Shown: in pieces, positions 34,806-43,251 of the stretch | Position numbering within the stretch: the first letter of the stretch is position 1 | Layout: every line of letters starts with the position of its first letter | From: ZC4RG30 sp039917615 | Lineage (GTDB): Bacteria; Pseudomonadota; Gammaproteobacteria; Steroidobacterales; Steroidobacteraceae | Reading direction: 5' to 3' | Assembly (NCBI GenBank): GCA_039917615.1 | Contig: JBDSJD010000012.1 | Location: 1-64,000 of the forward strand | DNA: 64,000 nt | Position numbers and translations under genes: made by a program | Notes under the pieces: generated by a model | Seen by the model: the letters and a program-made list of their open reading frames with translations, nothing else | What the model was told of the DNA's origin: nothing | Databases searched by the model: none

Positions 34806-35027
34806 TCAGACTGCCGCAGACAGCGGCAACATTCCCGAATTCGACTGGTGGCTGCGGCAGCAAATGGCCTTTTGCTCGGCGAAGCTTTCGCGCGCACTGC
34901 ACAGGCAGCTGCCGCAGGCTGTGCCGACTTCCAGCTGTTCCTGCAGAGCAGTAAAGCTGTGGCAACCCCGGGACACCGCCCTGGCGATCTCCCGCTCCGA
35001 CACGTTCTGGCAGATGCAGATGATCAT
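34806..35027 (-). CDS. bfd: Bacterioferritin-associated ferredoxin
   Basis: A small [2Fe-2S] protein that helps release iron from bacterioferritin. The 73-residue product has all four cluster cysteines, ICICQNVSEREIARAV at the start and VGTACGSCLCSARE in the middle. It is longer at the C-terminus (~15 residues) than E. coli Bfd (64 residues). It is divergent from the bacterioferritin gene, 85 bases apart, so the two share a regulatory region. Confidence 0.93.
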   Translation of the reverse strand: MIICICQNVSEREIARAVSRGCHSFTALQEQLEVGTACGSCLCSARESFAEQKAICCRSHQSNSGMLPLSAAV

Positions 35028-35112
35028 GAGTCAGATAGTAATGCGAATAGTTCTTGTTTGCAACTTAACGTAATAACCCTTTTCGGGACTCAAACTGTTA
35101 GTTTGCGCGGCC

Positions 35113-35586
35113 ATGCAAGGCGACCAGAAAGTCATCGCGTTCCTCAATGCCCAGCTCAAGATGGAGCTGACGGCCGTCAACCAGTACTTCCTGCATGCCC
35201 GCATGCTGAAAAACTGGGGCCTGACGCGAATGGCCAAACATGAATACGACGAATCCATCGAGGAGATGAAGCACGCCGACAAGCTGATCGAGCGCGTGCT
35301 CACTCTGGGGGGCCTGCCGAACCTGCAGGATCTGGGCAAACTGCTCATCGGCGAAACCGCCGTGGAAACCCTGAGCTGCGATCTCAAGACCGAGCTTGGT
35401 GGCCAGGCGCATCTCAAGGAAGCAGTCGCATACTGCGAGACTGTGCGCGACTACGTCAGCCGCGAGCTGTTCGAGCAAATCCTCGAGGACACCGAGGAAC
35501 ACATCGACTATCTGGAAACCCAGCTGGAACTGGTTGGCAAGGTCGGCGAGCAGAACTACCTGCAGTCGCAGATCCATTCCAGCTGA
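35113..35586 (+). CDS. bfr: Bacterioferritin, heme-binding type
   Basis: An iron-storage 24-mer subunit of 157 residues. Residue-by-residue comparison with E. coli Bfr shows the heme ligand Met52 (EEMKHADK) and ferroxidase ligands Glu18, Glu51, His54, Glu94 and His130 present. Position 127, a Glu iron ligand in E. coli, is Thr (codon ACC, in ILEDTEEHID). This pattern fits the 'alpha' subunits of two-component bacterioferritins, which keep heme but have an impaired ferroxidase centre. A second bfr gene is not in the window. Convergent with alr. Confidence 0.95.
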   Translation: MQGDQKVIAFLNAQLKMELTAVNQYFLHARMLKNWGLTRMAKHEYDESIEEMKHADKLIERVLTLGGLPNLQDLGKLLIGETAVETLSCDLKTELGGQAHLKEAVAYCETVRDYVSRELFEQILEDTEEHIDYLETQLELVGKVGEQNYLQSQIHSS

Positions 35587-35589
35587 AGT

Positions 35590-36699
35590 TTAGACCACGG
35601 CCACAGGCACCCGCTGACTCACGCCGCAGAGCAGTTCGTAGCCGATGGTGCCGGCATGCGCGGCAATTTCTTCCACGGGTAGTTCCGGACCCCACAGCAA
35701 CGCGGCATCGCCCACCTGCACGTTGCCCACGCCAGTTACATCGACGGCGATCATGTCCATCGACACGCGCCCTGCCAGCGACGCGCGACGCCCATGCACC
35801 AGCACCGGCGTGCCATTCGGCAGCATGCGCGGCAGGCCATCACCATAGCCGCCGGCAACAATGGCCACCTGCGAATCGCGCGCTGCGCGCCAGGTGCCGC
35901 CATAACCGACGGTCTCACCTGCAGGCACTTCGCGCACCGCTATCACCGTGGAAACCAGGCGCATCGCCGCAACCAACCCCAGGTCACTCCCAACCCGATC
36001 ACTGAAGGGCGATACGCCATACAGGGCAAGCCCCGGTCGCACCCAGTCGGCATGGGAGGCTGGAAATGCAAACACGGCGGCCGAATTGGCGAGGCTTCGT
36101 GTCAGGGTTAGGCCACGCGTCAACTCAGCAAACCTCGTCAGCTGCGCGGCAGTCAGCGGATTGTCATGTTCATCGGCCGATGCGAAATGCGTCAGCAGAC
36201 GCAGTTCATGCAGGTGCTCACCCATGGAAGTCAGCGAGGTGAGCGCCGCCGCCACTTGTTGCGCGCGGAATCCGAGGCGGTTCATGCCCGTATCGATCTT
36301 CAACCAGACCACGAAGCGATGACCGGCCGGCGCGCGCTCCAGCAACGCCAGCTGTTCACTCTCATGCACCACGATTTCCAGATTCTGGCGCGCCGCTTCC
36401 GCCAGTTGCCCAGCGTCGAATACACCTTCCAGCAGCACAATGGGCTTGCGCACGCCTGCGCCGCGCAAGGCGATAGCTTCTTCCAGCCGCGCCACGGCAA
36501 ATGCATCGGCATCGGCCAGACACAGGGCGGTGGGAACAAGCCCGTGGCCGTAGGCATTGGCCTTGACCACCGCCATGACCCGACTGCGGGGCGCTGCCTC
36601 GCGGATGCGGGCCAGGTTGCCGCGCAACGCGCCCGCGCTGACTTCGGCGCGGATCAGCGGTTTCAGCGGGCTACCCGCGCAAGGCGTTCGCCAGCGCAA
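35590..36699 (-). CDS. alr: Alanine racemase
   Basis: PLP enzyme making D-alanine for peptidoglycan. The PLP Lys is in MAVVKANAYGHGLVP, the second catalytic Tyr region in RPGLALYGVSPF, and the C-terminal barrel has GRVSMDMIAVDVT. The start is uncertain: no in-frame ATG exists between dnaB and the PLP motif, so I chose the TTG at 36699 (TTG CGC TGG), giving 369 residues, close to the usual ~360. Upstream in-frame codons overlap the end of dnaB. The gene follows dnaB by 13 bases. Confidence 0.9.
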   Translation of the reverse strand: MRWRTPCAGSPLKPLIRAEVSAGALRGNLARIREAAPRSRVMAVVKANAYGHGLVPTALCLADADAFAVARLEEAIALRGAGVRKPIVLLEGVFDAGQLAEAARQNLEIVVHESEQLALLERAPAGHRFVVWLKIDTGMNRLGFRAQQVAAALTSLTSMGEHLHELRLLTHFASADEHDNPLTAAQLTRFAELTRGLTLTRSLANSAAVFAFPASHADWVRPGLALYGVSPFSDRVGSDLGLVAAMRLVSTVIAVREVPAGETVGYGGTWRAARDSQVAIVAGGYGDGLPRMLPNGTPVLVHGRRASLAGRVSMDMIAVDVTGVGNVQVGDAALLWGPELPVEEIAAHAGTIGYELLCGVSQRVPVAVV

Positions 36700-36712
36700 C
36701 CCGACGTGCCCG

Positions 36713-38074
36713 TCATCGAAGCACTCCTGCCGCGTAGGCTTCGGGCATGAAATTCTGGAAGCGCGTGTACTGACCCTGGAAGGTGAGTGTGAAATACCCG
36801 GTCTCGCCATTGCGATGCTTGGCCAGATCGATATCCGCCTCGCCCTTGCGCGGCGTGTTCTTGTCGTAGACTTCTTCGCGGTAGATGAAAAGGATCATGT
36901 CTGCATCCTGCTCGATCGCTCCACTTTCTCTCAGATCCGACATCACCGGCTTCTTGCTCTCGCGCTGCTCCACGCTGCGGTTGAGCTGTGACAGTGCGAT
37001 GACCGGCACGTTCAGCTCCTTGGCCAGCGCCTTCAGTCCGCGGGAGATTTCTGATATCTCCGTGGCTCTATTTTCCTTCGTTCCCGCCACCTGCATCAGC
37101 TGCAGGTAGTCGACCACCACCATGTCGAGACCCTGTTCGCGTTTCACACGACGTGCGCGGGCACGCAGTTCGGTGGGAGTAAGCCCCGGTGATTCATCGA
37201 TGAAAATGCGCGCCTCTGCCAGCTGACTCGTGGCGCTGGTGATGCGCACCCAGTCCTGGTCGCTGATGCGTCCGCTGCGGATATCCTGCATCGGCACGCC
37301 TCCGATCGAGGACAGCATGCGTGTCATCAACTGCTCGGAGGGCATTTCCATGCTGAAGATCAGCACCGACCCCTTCACGTTGGGATCCAGGGCCACGTTC
37401 TCGGCCATGTTGATGGCGAGCGTGGTCTTGCCCATGGACGGGCGGCCCGCGACGATCACCAGATCCCCGCCGCGCAGGCCGCCGGTCTTGCGATCGAAAT
37501 CAGTGAAGCCTGTGGCAACGCCACGCAGCTTGTCCGGATTGCTGTGCCATTCGTCGATCTTGTCGATGAGATCAGGCAGCAAGGTGCGCACCGCCTGCGC
37601 GCCTTCGCTGCGCCGCGCGCCGCGTTCGGCTATGGCGAAAACCTTCTGCTCGGCCTGGCTCACCAGGTCGCGCGCGGACATCCCTTCATCGCTGAATACG
37701 GAAGAAACGATGTCGTTGCCGGCAGAGATGAGCGAGCGCAGCAGTGCGCGCTCGCGCACGATCTGCGCATAAGCGCGCGCATTGGCCGCCGTGGGCGTGT
37801 TGCGCACCAGCTCACTGAGATAGGCAAGACCACCAGCATTCTGCAGGCTGCCGCGCCGGTCGAGTTGCTCGGACACGGTCAGCACGTCGATGGGCTTCGA
37901 CTCTGATACGAGTTCGGCGACTGCTGCGAAGATCAACCGGTGGTCAGGGCGATAGAAGTCTTCAGCGACCACACTGTCGCCGACCTGGTCCCACGCCTGA
38001 GTGTCGAGCAGCAGCCCGCCGAGGACGGATTGTTCAGCCTCGACGGAATGCGGTGGTGTTTTCAGCCGGTCCAT
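36713..38074 (-). CDS. dnaB: Replicative DNA helicase DnaB
   Basis: Hexameric helicase of the replication fork. N-terminal domain from PPHSVEAEQSVLGGLLLD; RecA-like domain with Walker A AGRPSMGKTTLAINMAE (~208), Walker B MVVVDYLQLMQ (~317) and the conserved SQLNRSVEQR. The 453-residue length is close to E. coli (471). It is in the rpsF-rpsR-rplI-dnaB-alr series, a typical gammaproteobacterial order. Confidence 0.98.
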   Translation of the reverse strand: MDRLKTPPHSVEAEQSVLGGLLLDTQAWDQVGDSVVAEDFYRPDHRLIFAAVAELVSESKPIDVLTVSEQLDRRGSLQNAGGLAYLSELVRNTPTAANARAYAQIVRERALLRSLISAGNDIVSSVFSDEGMSARDLVSQAEQKVFAIAERGARRSEGAQAVRTLLPDLIDKIDEWHSNPDKLRGVATGFTDFDRKTGGLRGGDLVIVAGRPSMGKTTLAINMAENVALDPNVKGSVLIFSMEMPSEQLMTRMLSSIGGVPMQDIRSGRISDQDWVRITSATSQLAEARIFIDESPGLTPTELRARARRVKREQGLDMVVVDYLQLMQVAGTKENRATEISEISRGLKALAKELNVPVIALSQLNRSVEQRESKKPVMSDLRESGAIEQDADMILFIYREEVYDKNTPRKGEADIDLAKHRNGETGYFTLTFQGQYTRFQNFMPEAYAAGVLR

Positions 38075-38141
38075 GCCAGACGTATTCTGGCGCAGTCGAT
38101 CCGGGCCGGCTATGGCCCAACCTGTGAATTACCGGTGGATA

Positions 38142-38597
38142 TCAGGCTGTTTCGTCGGCGACGATGATGATCGGCAGATCGATGTTCACGTCGGAGTGCA
38201 AATGCACGGTAACCACATGCTCACCCACCGTGCGCAGCGGACCGTTCGGCAGGCGCACTTCGGCGCGCGTCAGCTTCTGTCCGGCGGCAGTGGCGGCATC
38301 GGCGATGTCGCTGGTGCCGATGGAACCGAACAGCTTGCCTTCGCTGCCAGCCTTGGCGGTGATGGTGAGCTTGAAACCCTCGAAGCCTGCCTTGCGCCCT
38401 TCCGCACCAGACAGATTCTCGCGCACCACCTTTTCAAGGTCGGCGCGACGGGCTTCGAACTTGGCCACGTTGGCAACCGTTGCCAGTGTGGCTTTGCCCT
38501 GGGGCAGCAGAAAATTGCGGGCATAGCCGGAACGCACCGTGACACGATCACCAAGGCTGCCGAGGTTGGCCACTTTATCCAGAAGAATGACGTCCAT
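38142..38597 (-). CDS. rplI: 50S ribosomal protein L9
   Basis: A 151-residue L9 starting MDVILLDKVANLGSLGDRV, with the N-domain GYARNFLLPQGKA and a C-domain with KLFGSIGTSDIADA. The start is the ATG directly before DVILL; a longer frame would overlap rpsR. It follows rpsR by 11 bases. Confidence 0.98.
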   Translation of the reverse strand: MDVILLDKVANLGSLGDRVTVRSGYARNFLLPQGKATLATVANVAKFEARRADLEKVVRENLSGAEGRKAGFEGFKLTITAKAGSEGKLFGSIGTSDIADAATAAGQKLTRAEVRLPNGPLRTVGEHVVTVHLHSDVNIDLPIIIVADETA

Positions 38598-38608
38598 TTT
38601 TGTGAACC

Positions 38609-38833
38609 TTAGTGCTGATCGGTATAGGGCAGCAGTGCCAGGAAGCGCGCGCGCTTGATGGCTGTAGACAGCTGCCGCTGGAAGAAGCTCTTGGTGCCGG
38701 TGATGCGGCTTGGCACGATCTTGCCCGTCTCGGAGACATACCCCTTGAGCGTGCCCAGATCCTTGTAGTCGATGGTCTTCACGCCATCGGCGGTGAAGCG
38801 GCAGAATTTCTTGCGACGGATGAAACGCGACAT
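38609..38833 (-). CDS. rpsR: 30S ribosomal protein S18
   Basis: A 74-residue S18: basic N-terminus (RRKKFCRFTADGVKTIDYKD) and the conserved KIVPSRITGTKSFFQRQLST. It lies between rpsF and rplI; S18 pairs with S6 in the ribosome and, with S6, may bind the mRNA leader annotated upstream of rpsF. Confidence 0.99.
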   Translation of the reverse strand: MSRFIRRKKFCRFTADGVKTIDYKDLGTLKGYVSETGKIVPSRITGTKSFFQRQLSTAIKRARFLALLPYTDQH

Positions 38834-38853
38834 CGTGATTGCTCCCGTAAACC

Positions 38854-39237
38854 TTAACGCATGCCCATATCGTCGCCATCGTCCATGTCGCGGGCGCCAC
38901 GGCGTTCGCCGTCTTCGTCCTCGCCACGGGCCATCGGCGACGGCTCGGTCACAGCTGCATCCATGGACGCAACCAGGTGACGCAGCACCGCATCGCTGAA
39001 ACGGAACGAACCGGTGAGCTCGGTCAGGGTGGCCTGATCGGTCTCGATGTTCAACAGGATGTAGTGGGCCTTGTGAACCTTGGCGATGGGGTAAGCCAGC
39101 TGCCGGCGGCCCCAGTCTTCCACGCGGTGCACGGTGCCGCCGCTGGCAGTGACCATGCCCTTGTAGCGCTCGAGCATGGCGGGAACCTGCTCGCTCTGGT
39201 CCGGATGTACCAGGACCACGATCTCGTAATGCCTCAT
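38854..39237 (-). CDS. rpsF: 30S ribosomal protein S6
   Basis: A 127-residue S6 starting MRHYEIVVLVHPDQSEQVPA, with VEDWGRRQLAYPIAKVHKAH in the core. The C-terminal ~25 residues are acidic and Gly/Asp/Arg-rich, as in many proteobacterial S6 proteins. First gene of the operon; a hairpin in its leader probably gives feedback control. Confidence 0.99.
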   Translation of the reverse strand: MRHYEIVVLVHPDQSEQVPAMLERYKGMVTASGGTVHRVEDWGRRQLAYPIAKVHKAHYILLNIETDQATLTELTGSFRFSDAVLRHLVASMDAAVTEPSPMARGEDEDGERRGARDMDDGDDMGMR

Positions 39238-39259
39238 GACAGTTTCCTCTTATGGGTTA

Positions 39260-39288
39260 GCCACCCGCCCAAGGCTTGGCGGTGTGGC
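39260..39288 (-). promoter_or_regulatory. Candidate S6:S18-binding leader hairpin
   Basis: On the minus strand, GCCAC-a-CCGCC ... GGCGG-GTGGC forms a stem with an internal CCG 23 bases before the rpsF start. The known S6:S18 leader motif is a short hairpin upstream of rpsF with an exposed CCG that mimics the rRNA site. Position and CCG fit; exact bulge geometry was judged by eye only. Confidence 0.5.
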
Positions 39289-39396
39289 AAGAAGGGGCGC
39301 GAAGTCTACAGAATGCCCCGGGAGGGGGCAAGGGCGACGATCGGCAGCAGGGACCTGGCGGCAGCCCATTGGGGCTGCCGGGCCGCGCAGTGGACA

Positions 39397-41034
39397 TCAA
39401 CTCCGGAACAGCGGCAGCGCCTTGGTCAAGGTGATCCAGATTCCCCACAGTAATGGCAGTCCCACTGCAAGCCACGCCAATGCAACGGTCAGTGGAGCCG
39501 TGCGAACCGCGCCGTTCACTCCTGCCTGCACTCCCGTTGTGACAGCCACCCTCTCATGCGCTTTCGCGCGCTCTGCTGCGAGCTCTGCGTCGGACATGAA
39601 GTGACGCTCGGCCACTGGTCGCACCAGCAGATTGCAGATCAGCCCACCGAGCAGGAACGCGGCCAGGATGTACATCGTCACGTTGTATGCTTGATCAGCA
39701 GGCAGGCCGCGTTGCAGTTGGTGCTCGCGAATGTAGTTGACGATCACCGGCCCGAGGATGCCGGCCGCGGACCACGCAGTAAGCAGCCGGCCATGGATGG
39801 CGCCGACATGCTGGGTGCCGAACAGATCGGCCAGATATGCCGGAATCGTCGCGAAACCGCCTCCGTACATGGTAAGAATCAGGCAGAAGATGACGACGAA
39901 CACTGCGACGTGTCCTGAGTTCCCGGCCCAGGGTGCGCTGGCGTAAAGCGCGAGGCCAAGCAGAAAGAACACGCAGTACGTCGCTTTGCGGCCGATCACG
40001 TCGGAGAACGAGGCCCAGAAGATTCGCCCGAAGATGTTGAATAGCGACAGCAGCCCGGCGAAGGCCGCCGCGATTGTCGCGACCTGTGCTCGTTGGTCCG
40101 TGGCGAGCCGCGCCAGTGGTTCGCTGCCTCCCAGAAGCTTGCCGCCGAATACTTCCTGCAGCATCGGCGAGGCCATGCCGACGACGCCAATGCCGGCACT
40201 GACATTCAGGCACAGCACCGCCCATAGCAGCCAGAATTGCGGGATACCGAACACGCGGTCCACATTCACATGCCGCGTCGTCTTCAGTTTGGCGGCTTGC
40301 GACGGCGGCGCCCAGCCAGGTGGCTTCCAGCCGGACGGCGGGACGCGGTAACCGAAAGCGCCGATCAACATCGCAACCAGATACAGCAGCGCCAGCGTCA
40401 CCAGCGTCGGCGCTACGCCGACGGAATCCGCGGTTGAAAAGTGCCGCATCAGTCGGTCGGCCAGCGGTGAGCCGATCATCGCGCCGCCGCCGAAGCCCAT
40501 GATGGCAAGGCCCGTGGCCATGCCGCGCCGGTCCGGAAACCATTTGATCAGCGTCGACACCGGCGAGATGTAGCCGAGGCCGAGCCCCAGACCACCGATG
40601 ACGCCGCAGCCCAGCCACAACAGCCACAACTGGTGCAGATGCACTCCCAACGCGCCGATCAAAAGGCCGCCCGACCAGCATAATGCCGCGACTACGCCGG
40701 CCTTGCGCGGACCAGCGGTTTCGAGCCAGTGGCCGAACAGCGCCGCAGAGGAACCCAACACCACGAAGAAAAGTGTGTAGGTCCAGCCCAGCATCGACAC
40801 CGGCCAATCGCAATTGGTGGCCGTAAGGTAAGTCCACACCGTTGTGTCCGGCGCGCAGGCATGCGCCGCGCTTATGCCGATTGATCGCGACAGCGGCAGC
40901 CAGAAAACGCTGAAGCCATACGCCATGCCGATGCAAAGATGAATGGCCAGTGCCGCGGGCGGAATAAGCCAGCGGTTGAAATGCGGTCCCGCAATGATGC
41001 GTTCGCGGCCCAGCCATCGATCCAGTGACTGCAT
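39397..41034 (-). CDS. OFA-family MFS transporter
   Basis: A 545-residue major facilitator with about 12-14 hydrophobic segments, of the oxalate:formate antiporter (OFA) family by overall layout: RWLIPPAALAIHLCIGMAYG near the N-terminus, GLGLGLGYISPVSTLIKWFP in the middle, and GGFATIPAYLADLFGTQHVG in the second half. Substrate cannot be told. Its position behind ligAB and an EF-hand protein, all on the minus strand, suggests import of an aromatic or dicarboxylic acid, which is inference. It lies between that cluster and the rpsF operon. Confidence 0.85.
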   Translation of the reverse strand: MQSLDRWLGRERIIAGPHFNRWLIPPAALAIHLCIGMAYGFSVFWLPLSRSIGISAAHACAPDTTVWTYLTATNCDWPVSMLGWTYTLFFVVLGSSAALFGHWLETAGPRKAGVVAALCWSGGLLIGALGVHLHQLWLLWLGCGVIGGLGLGLGYISPVSTLIKWFPDRRGMATGLAIMGFGGGAMIGSPLADRLMRHFSTADSVGVAPTLVTLALLYLVAMLIGAFGYRVPPSGWKPPGWAPPSQAAKLKTTRHVNVDRVFGIPQFWLLWAVLCLNVSAGIGVVGMASPMLQEVFGGKLLGGSEPLARLATDQRAQVATIAAAFAGLLSLFNIFGRIFWASFSDVIGRKATYCVFFLLGLALYASAPWAGNSGHVAVFVVIFCLILTMYGGGFATIPAYLADLFGTQHVGAIHGRLLTAWSAAGILGPVIVNYIREHQLQRGLPADQAYNVTMYILAAFLLGGLICNLLVRPVAERHFMSDAELAAERAKAHERVAVTTGVQAGVNGAVRTAPLTVALAWLAVGLPLLWGIWITLTKALPLFRS

Positions 41035-41045
41035 GCAGAATGAGG

Positions 41046-41816
41046 TCAGCGACTGACTTTTTTGAGAACCGCTTCGTCCTCGAGTTTCGAGTACTGCCGT
41101 TGCAGCACCTTCAATTGACCGTAAAGGTCACCTAGATAGGCTGCCTTTTGCTCGAGGCGCGGATCGCTGGCGATAACCTTCATCATCTGCCGGTACCACT
41201 TGTCGGTACCTGCCACCAGCACCTGCTCTGGCGGCGGCGGCTGGTAGCAAGGAATCGGTACTTCATCGGCGCGTGCAAGGAACTCTGTATAGGTAAGGCG
41301 CCGGTCGTGGTCCGTATCCAGAAAATAGAGCTGGGCCAGGAGTTGTCTGTTGCCCGCCGCTTCCGACTCCGACAGAACGTGATTCTTGTTCAGGTCGAGA
41401 CTGATGAAGTCCGGTATCTCGCACCGACCCTCCGCCCAGTGCTGCATAGCGTCGGCCACGAAGACCGGGATGCAGATGCGCGATCGCAACGCCGAACCCG
41501 GATTGTCCGGATCCGTGTTCACGTAAGCGCAATTCACATCGTAACGGTCGTCCTTGTTCAGCTTGTTGTACAGCTTGAAAAAGTCGTCCTCGAGATGGGC
41601 AATCGCCAATGTCGCGCGTTTGCCCCGCACCACGACTTCATCCAGATTGTCCAGTGGAGTACCCGCGGGCACTTCCCCGATAGTCCAGCTGGTTATAACC
41701 GTGGGGTTCGCCGCCGCAGCGGCCTCAACAGGAGACGCGATACCTGCTGTGATGCACAACGCCCCCACAAGCGCTCGGCAAAGGACCGGGATCAAGCATT
41801 GCCTCAGATCTGTCAT
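41046..41816 (-). CDS. Secreted EF-hand domain protein
   Basis: A 256-residue protein with an N-terminal signal peptide (VLCRALVGALCITAGIASPV) and two EF-hand calcium loops, DLNKNHVLSESE (~152-163) and DTDHDRRLTYTE (~175-186). Paired Cys residues are consistent with a periplasmic location. The C-terminus is a predicted coiled helix (QLKVLQRQYSKLEDEAVLKK). The start is the ATG preceded by GGAGAAACGAC. It lies between ligB and the OFA transporter; its job is unknown. A calcium-responsive accessory role is only a guess. Confidence 0.82.
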   Translation of the reverse strand: MTDLRQCLIPVLCRALVGALCITAGIASPVEAAAAANPTVITSWTIGEVPAGTPLDNLDEVVVRGKRATLAIAHLEDDFFKLYNKLNKDDRYDVNCAYVNTDPDNPGSALRSRICIPVFVADAMQHWAEGRCEIPDFISLDLNKNHVLSESEAAGNRQLLAQLYFLDTDHDRRLTYTEFLARADEVPIPCYQPPPPEQVLVAGTDKWYRQMMKVIASDPRLEQKAAYLGDLYGQLKVLQRQYSKLEDEAVLKKVSR

Positions 41817-41922
41817 GTCGTTTCTCCATGAACTGCGAAGCTCCGTGGTCGACCTGAGCGTATCCGCGCCGCGGGCCGACAAGACTGCAAACCATACTCG
41901 GCAGCGGCGTGCGTTTCGACCT

Positions 41923-42768
41923 CTAAATGAACGTGTTTTCGAGCACCAGCACGCCTGCGCCAGTGTTCGAGATCGGCGCGTGGTAATGCTTGTGGACCAC
42001 TTTCACATTGTCCTGCAACGCTCCGCGCATCACCAGCCACATGATGGTCTCGATGCCTTCTGTCCCGGTGCGCCGCATGATTTCCGAGTTGCTGAATTGC
42101 GTGAACCACTGCGGGTCGCTGGCGATGCGGTCCATGGTCTCCAGATCGAAATCCACGTCGATGAGGCCGGCGCGCTCGCCCTGCAACTGGTGCGACATGC
42201 CGCCGGTGCCCAGCACGACGATCTTATGGTCTTCGGGGTATGACTCCACGGCCTTGCGCAACGCGCGACCGAGCTTGAGGCAGCGCAGTGCGGTCGGCAC
42301 CGGGTGCTGCACCACGTTCACCGCCAACGGAATCGTGGTGATCGGCCATATTTCATGCGTGCCATAGAGCGCGCGGATCGGATTCACGAAGCCATGATCG
42401 ACCTTCATCTCCTGGCAGGTGCAGATATCGAACTCCTGCTCCACCAGCGATTCGGCGATATGCCAGGAAAAAGCTGCATCGCCCTTGAAAGGCGCCACAG
42501 GTTTCAGGGCCCAGCCTTCGTCTGCGTTGTCGTAGGTATCGGCGCAGCCGAGCGCAAAGGTGGGCACCTTGTCGAGAAAGAAGTTAAGACCGTGATCGTT
42601 GTAGACCACTATCGCGATGTCGGGCTTGTGCTTTTGTAACCAGTCCTGTGCTGGCTTGTAGCCATCAAAGAAGCGCTTCCAGTACGGCTCCTGGGTCAGG
42701 TTGTTGGCGATGGCATTGCCCACCGCCGGAATATGCGAGCTTGTGATTCCGCCGATGATCCTAGCCAT
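41923..42768 (-). CDS. ligB: Protocatechuate 4,5-dioxygenase beta subunit (LigB-type)
   Basis: Catalytic subunit of a class III extradiol ring-cleavage dioxygenase, which opens protocatechuate (or a close relative) between C4 and C5 using Fe(II). The iron ligands are visible: His12 (ITSSHIPAVG), His59 (VVYNDHGLNFF) and Glu240 (TGTEGIETIMW); catalytic-base His193 is in GTGGMSHQLQGER. The 281-residue length is close to LigB (~300). It overlaps ligA by eight bases. Downstream 4,5-pathway genes are absent from the window, so the actual substrate could also be gallate or another catechol. Confidence 0.88.
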   Translation of the reverse strand: MARIIGGITSSHIPAVGNAIANNLTQEPYWKRFFDGYKPAQDWLQKHKPDIAIVVYNDHGLNFFLDKVPTFALGCADTYDNADEGWALKPVAPFKGDAAFSWHIAESLVEQEFDICTCQEMKVDHGFVNPIRALYGTHEIWPITTIPLAVNVVQHPVPTALRCLKLGRALRKAVESYPEDHKIVVLGTGGMSHQLQGERAGLIDVDFDLETMDRIASDPQWFTQFSNSEIMRRTGTEGIETIMWLVMRGALQDNVKVVHKHYHAPISNTGAGVLVLENTFI

Positions 42769-43162
42769 TCCAGTAACCCTCGCGCTGCTTCAACTTGTCG
42801 ATCAGGCCATCGGCCTTGGCTTGCAGCTTGGCCTGAAACTCTTTGGTGGTGATGCCCTGGAACTGCGCGCCCGCGTCCTGCACCGATGTGCCGCGGGGAA
42901 TCGCCATCTTGGCCATGTAGTAGATATTGGCGCCTGAGCGGAGCATGCCCAGGAAGTCCTTCTTCAGCACGAACTCCTTGTACTTGCCAGTCACGCCGTA
43001 CTTGTCGCAGTACGCGGCAGGATCCTGGTCGAACGCGCTGCGATTGGCTTCCTCGCAGAACGAGAACAGCAGCTTGTTCAGCGGATAGGCACCATGCGCA
43101 TGGTGGCCGTCGAACACATAGGTGCCCGGAATGTCTTCGTAGTCGTGCCTGGTCCAGCCCAT
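42761..43162 (-). CDS. ligA: Protocatechuate 4,5-dioxygenase alpha subunit (LigA-type)
   Basis: Small non-catalytic subunit of the LigAB dioxygenase. The 133-residue helical protein shows HAHGAYPLNKLLFSFCEEAN and KDFLGMLRSGANIYYMAKM, typical of LigA. Together with a separate ligB, this excludes the fused gallate-dioxygenase architecture. It is the first gene of the ligA-ligB-EF-hand-OFA series. The 89-base gap to rlmB probably holds its promoter. Confidence 0.9.
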   Translation of the reverse strand: MGWTRHDYEDIPGTYVFDGHHAHGAYPLNKLLFSFCEEANRSAFDQDPAAYCDKYGVTGKYKEFVLKKDFLGMLRSGANIYYMAKMAIPRGTSVQDAGAQFQGITTKEFQAKLQAKADGLIDKLKQREGYWNG

Positions 43163-43251
43163 GATTCCCGCCCTTCGTCACGATTGACTGTATGGGCAGC
43201 ATTGTACTCCGCAGGCAGCGGCTGCGTCAGGGGACGAGGTTATGACGCCAA

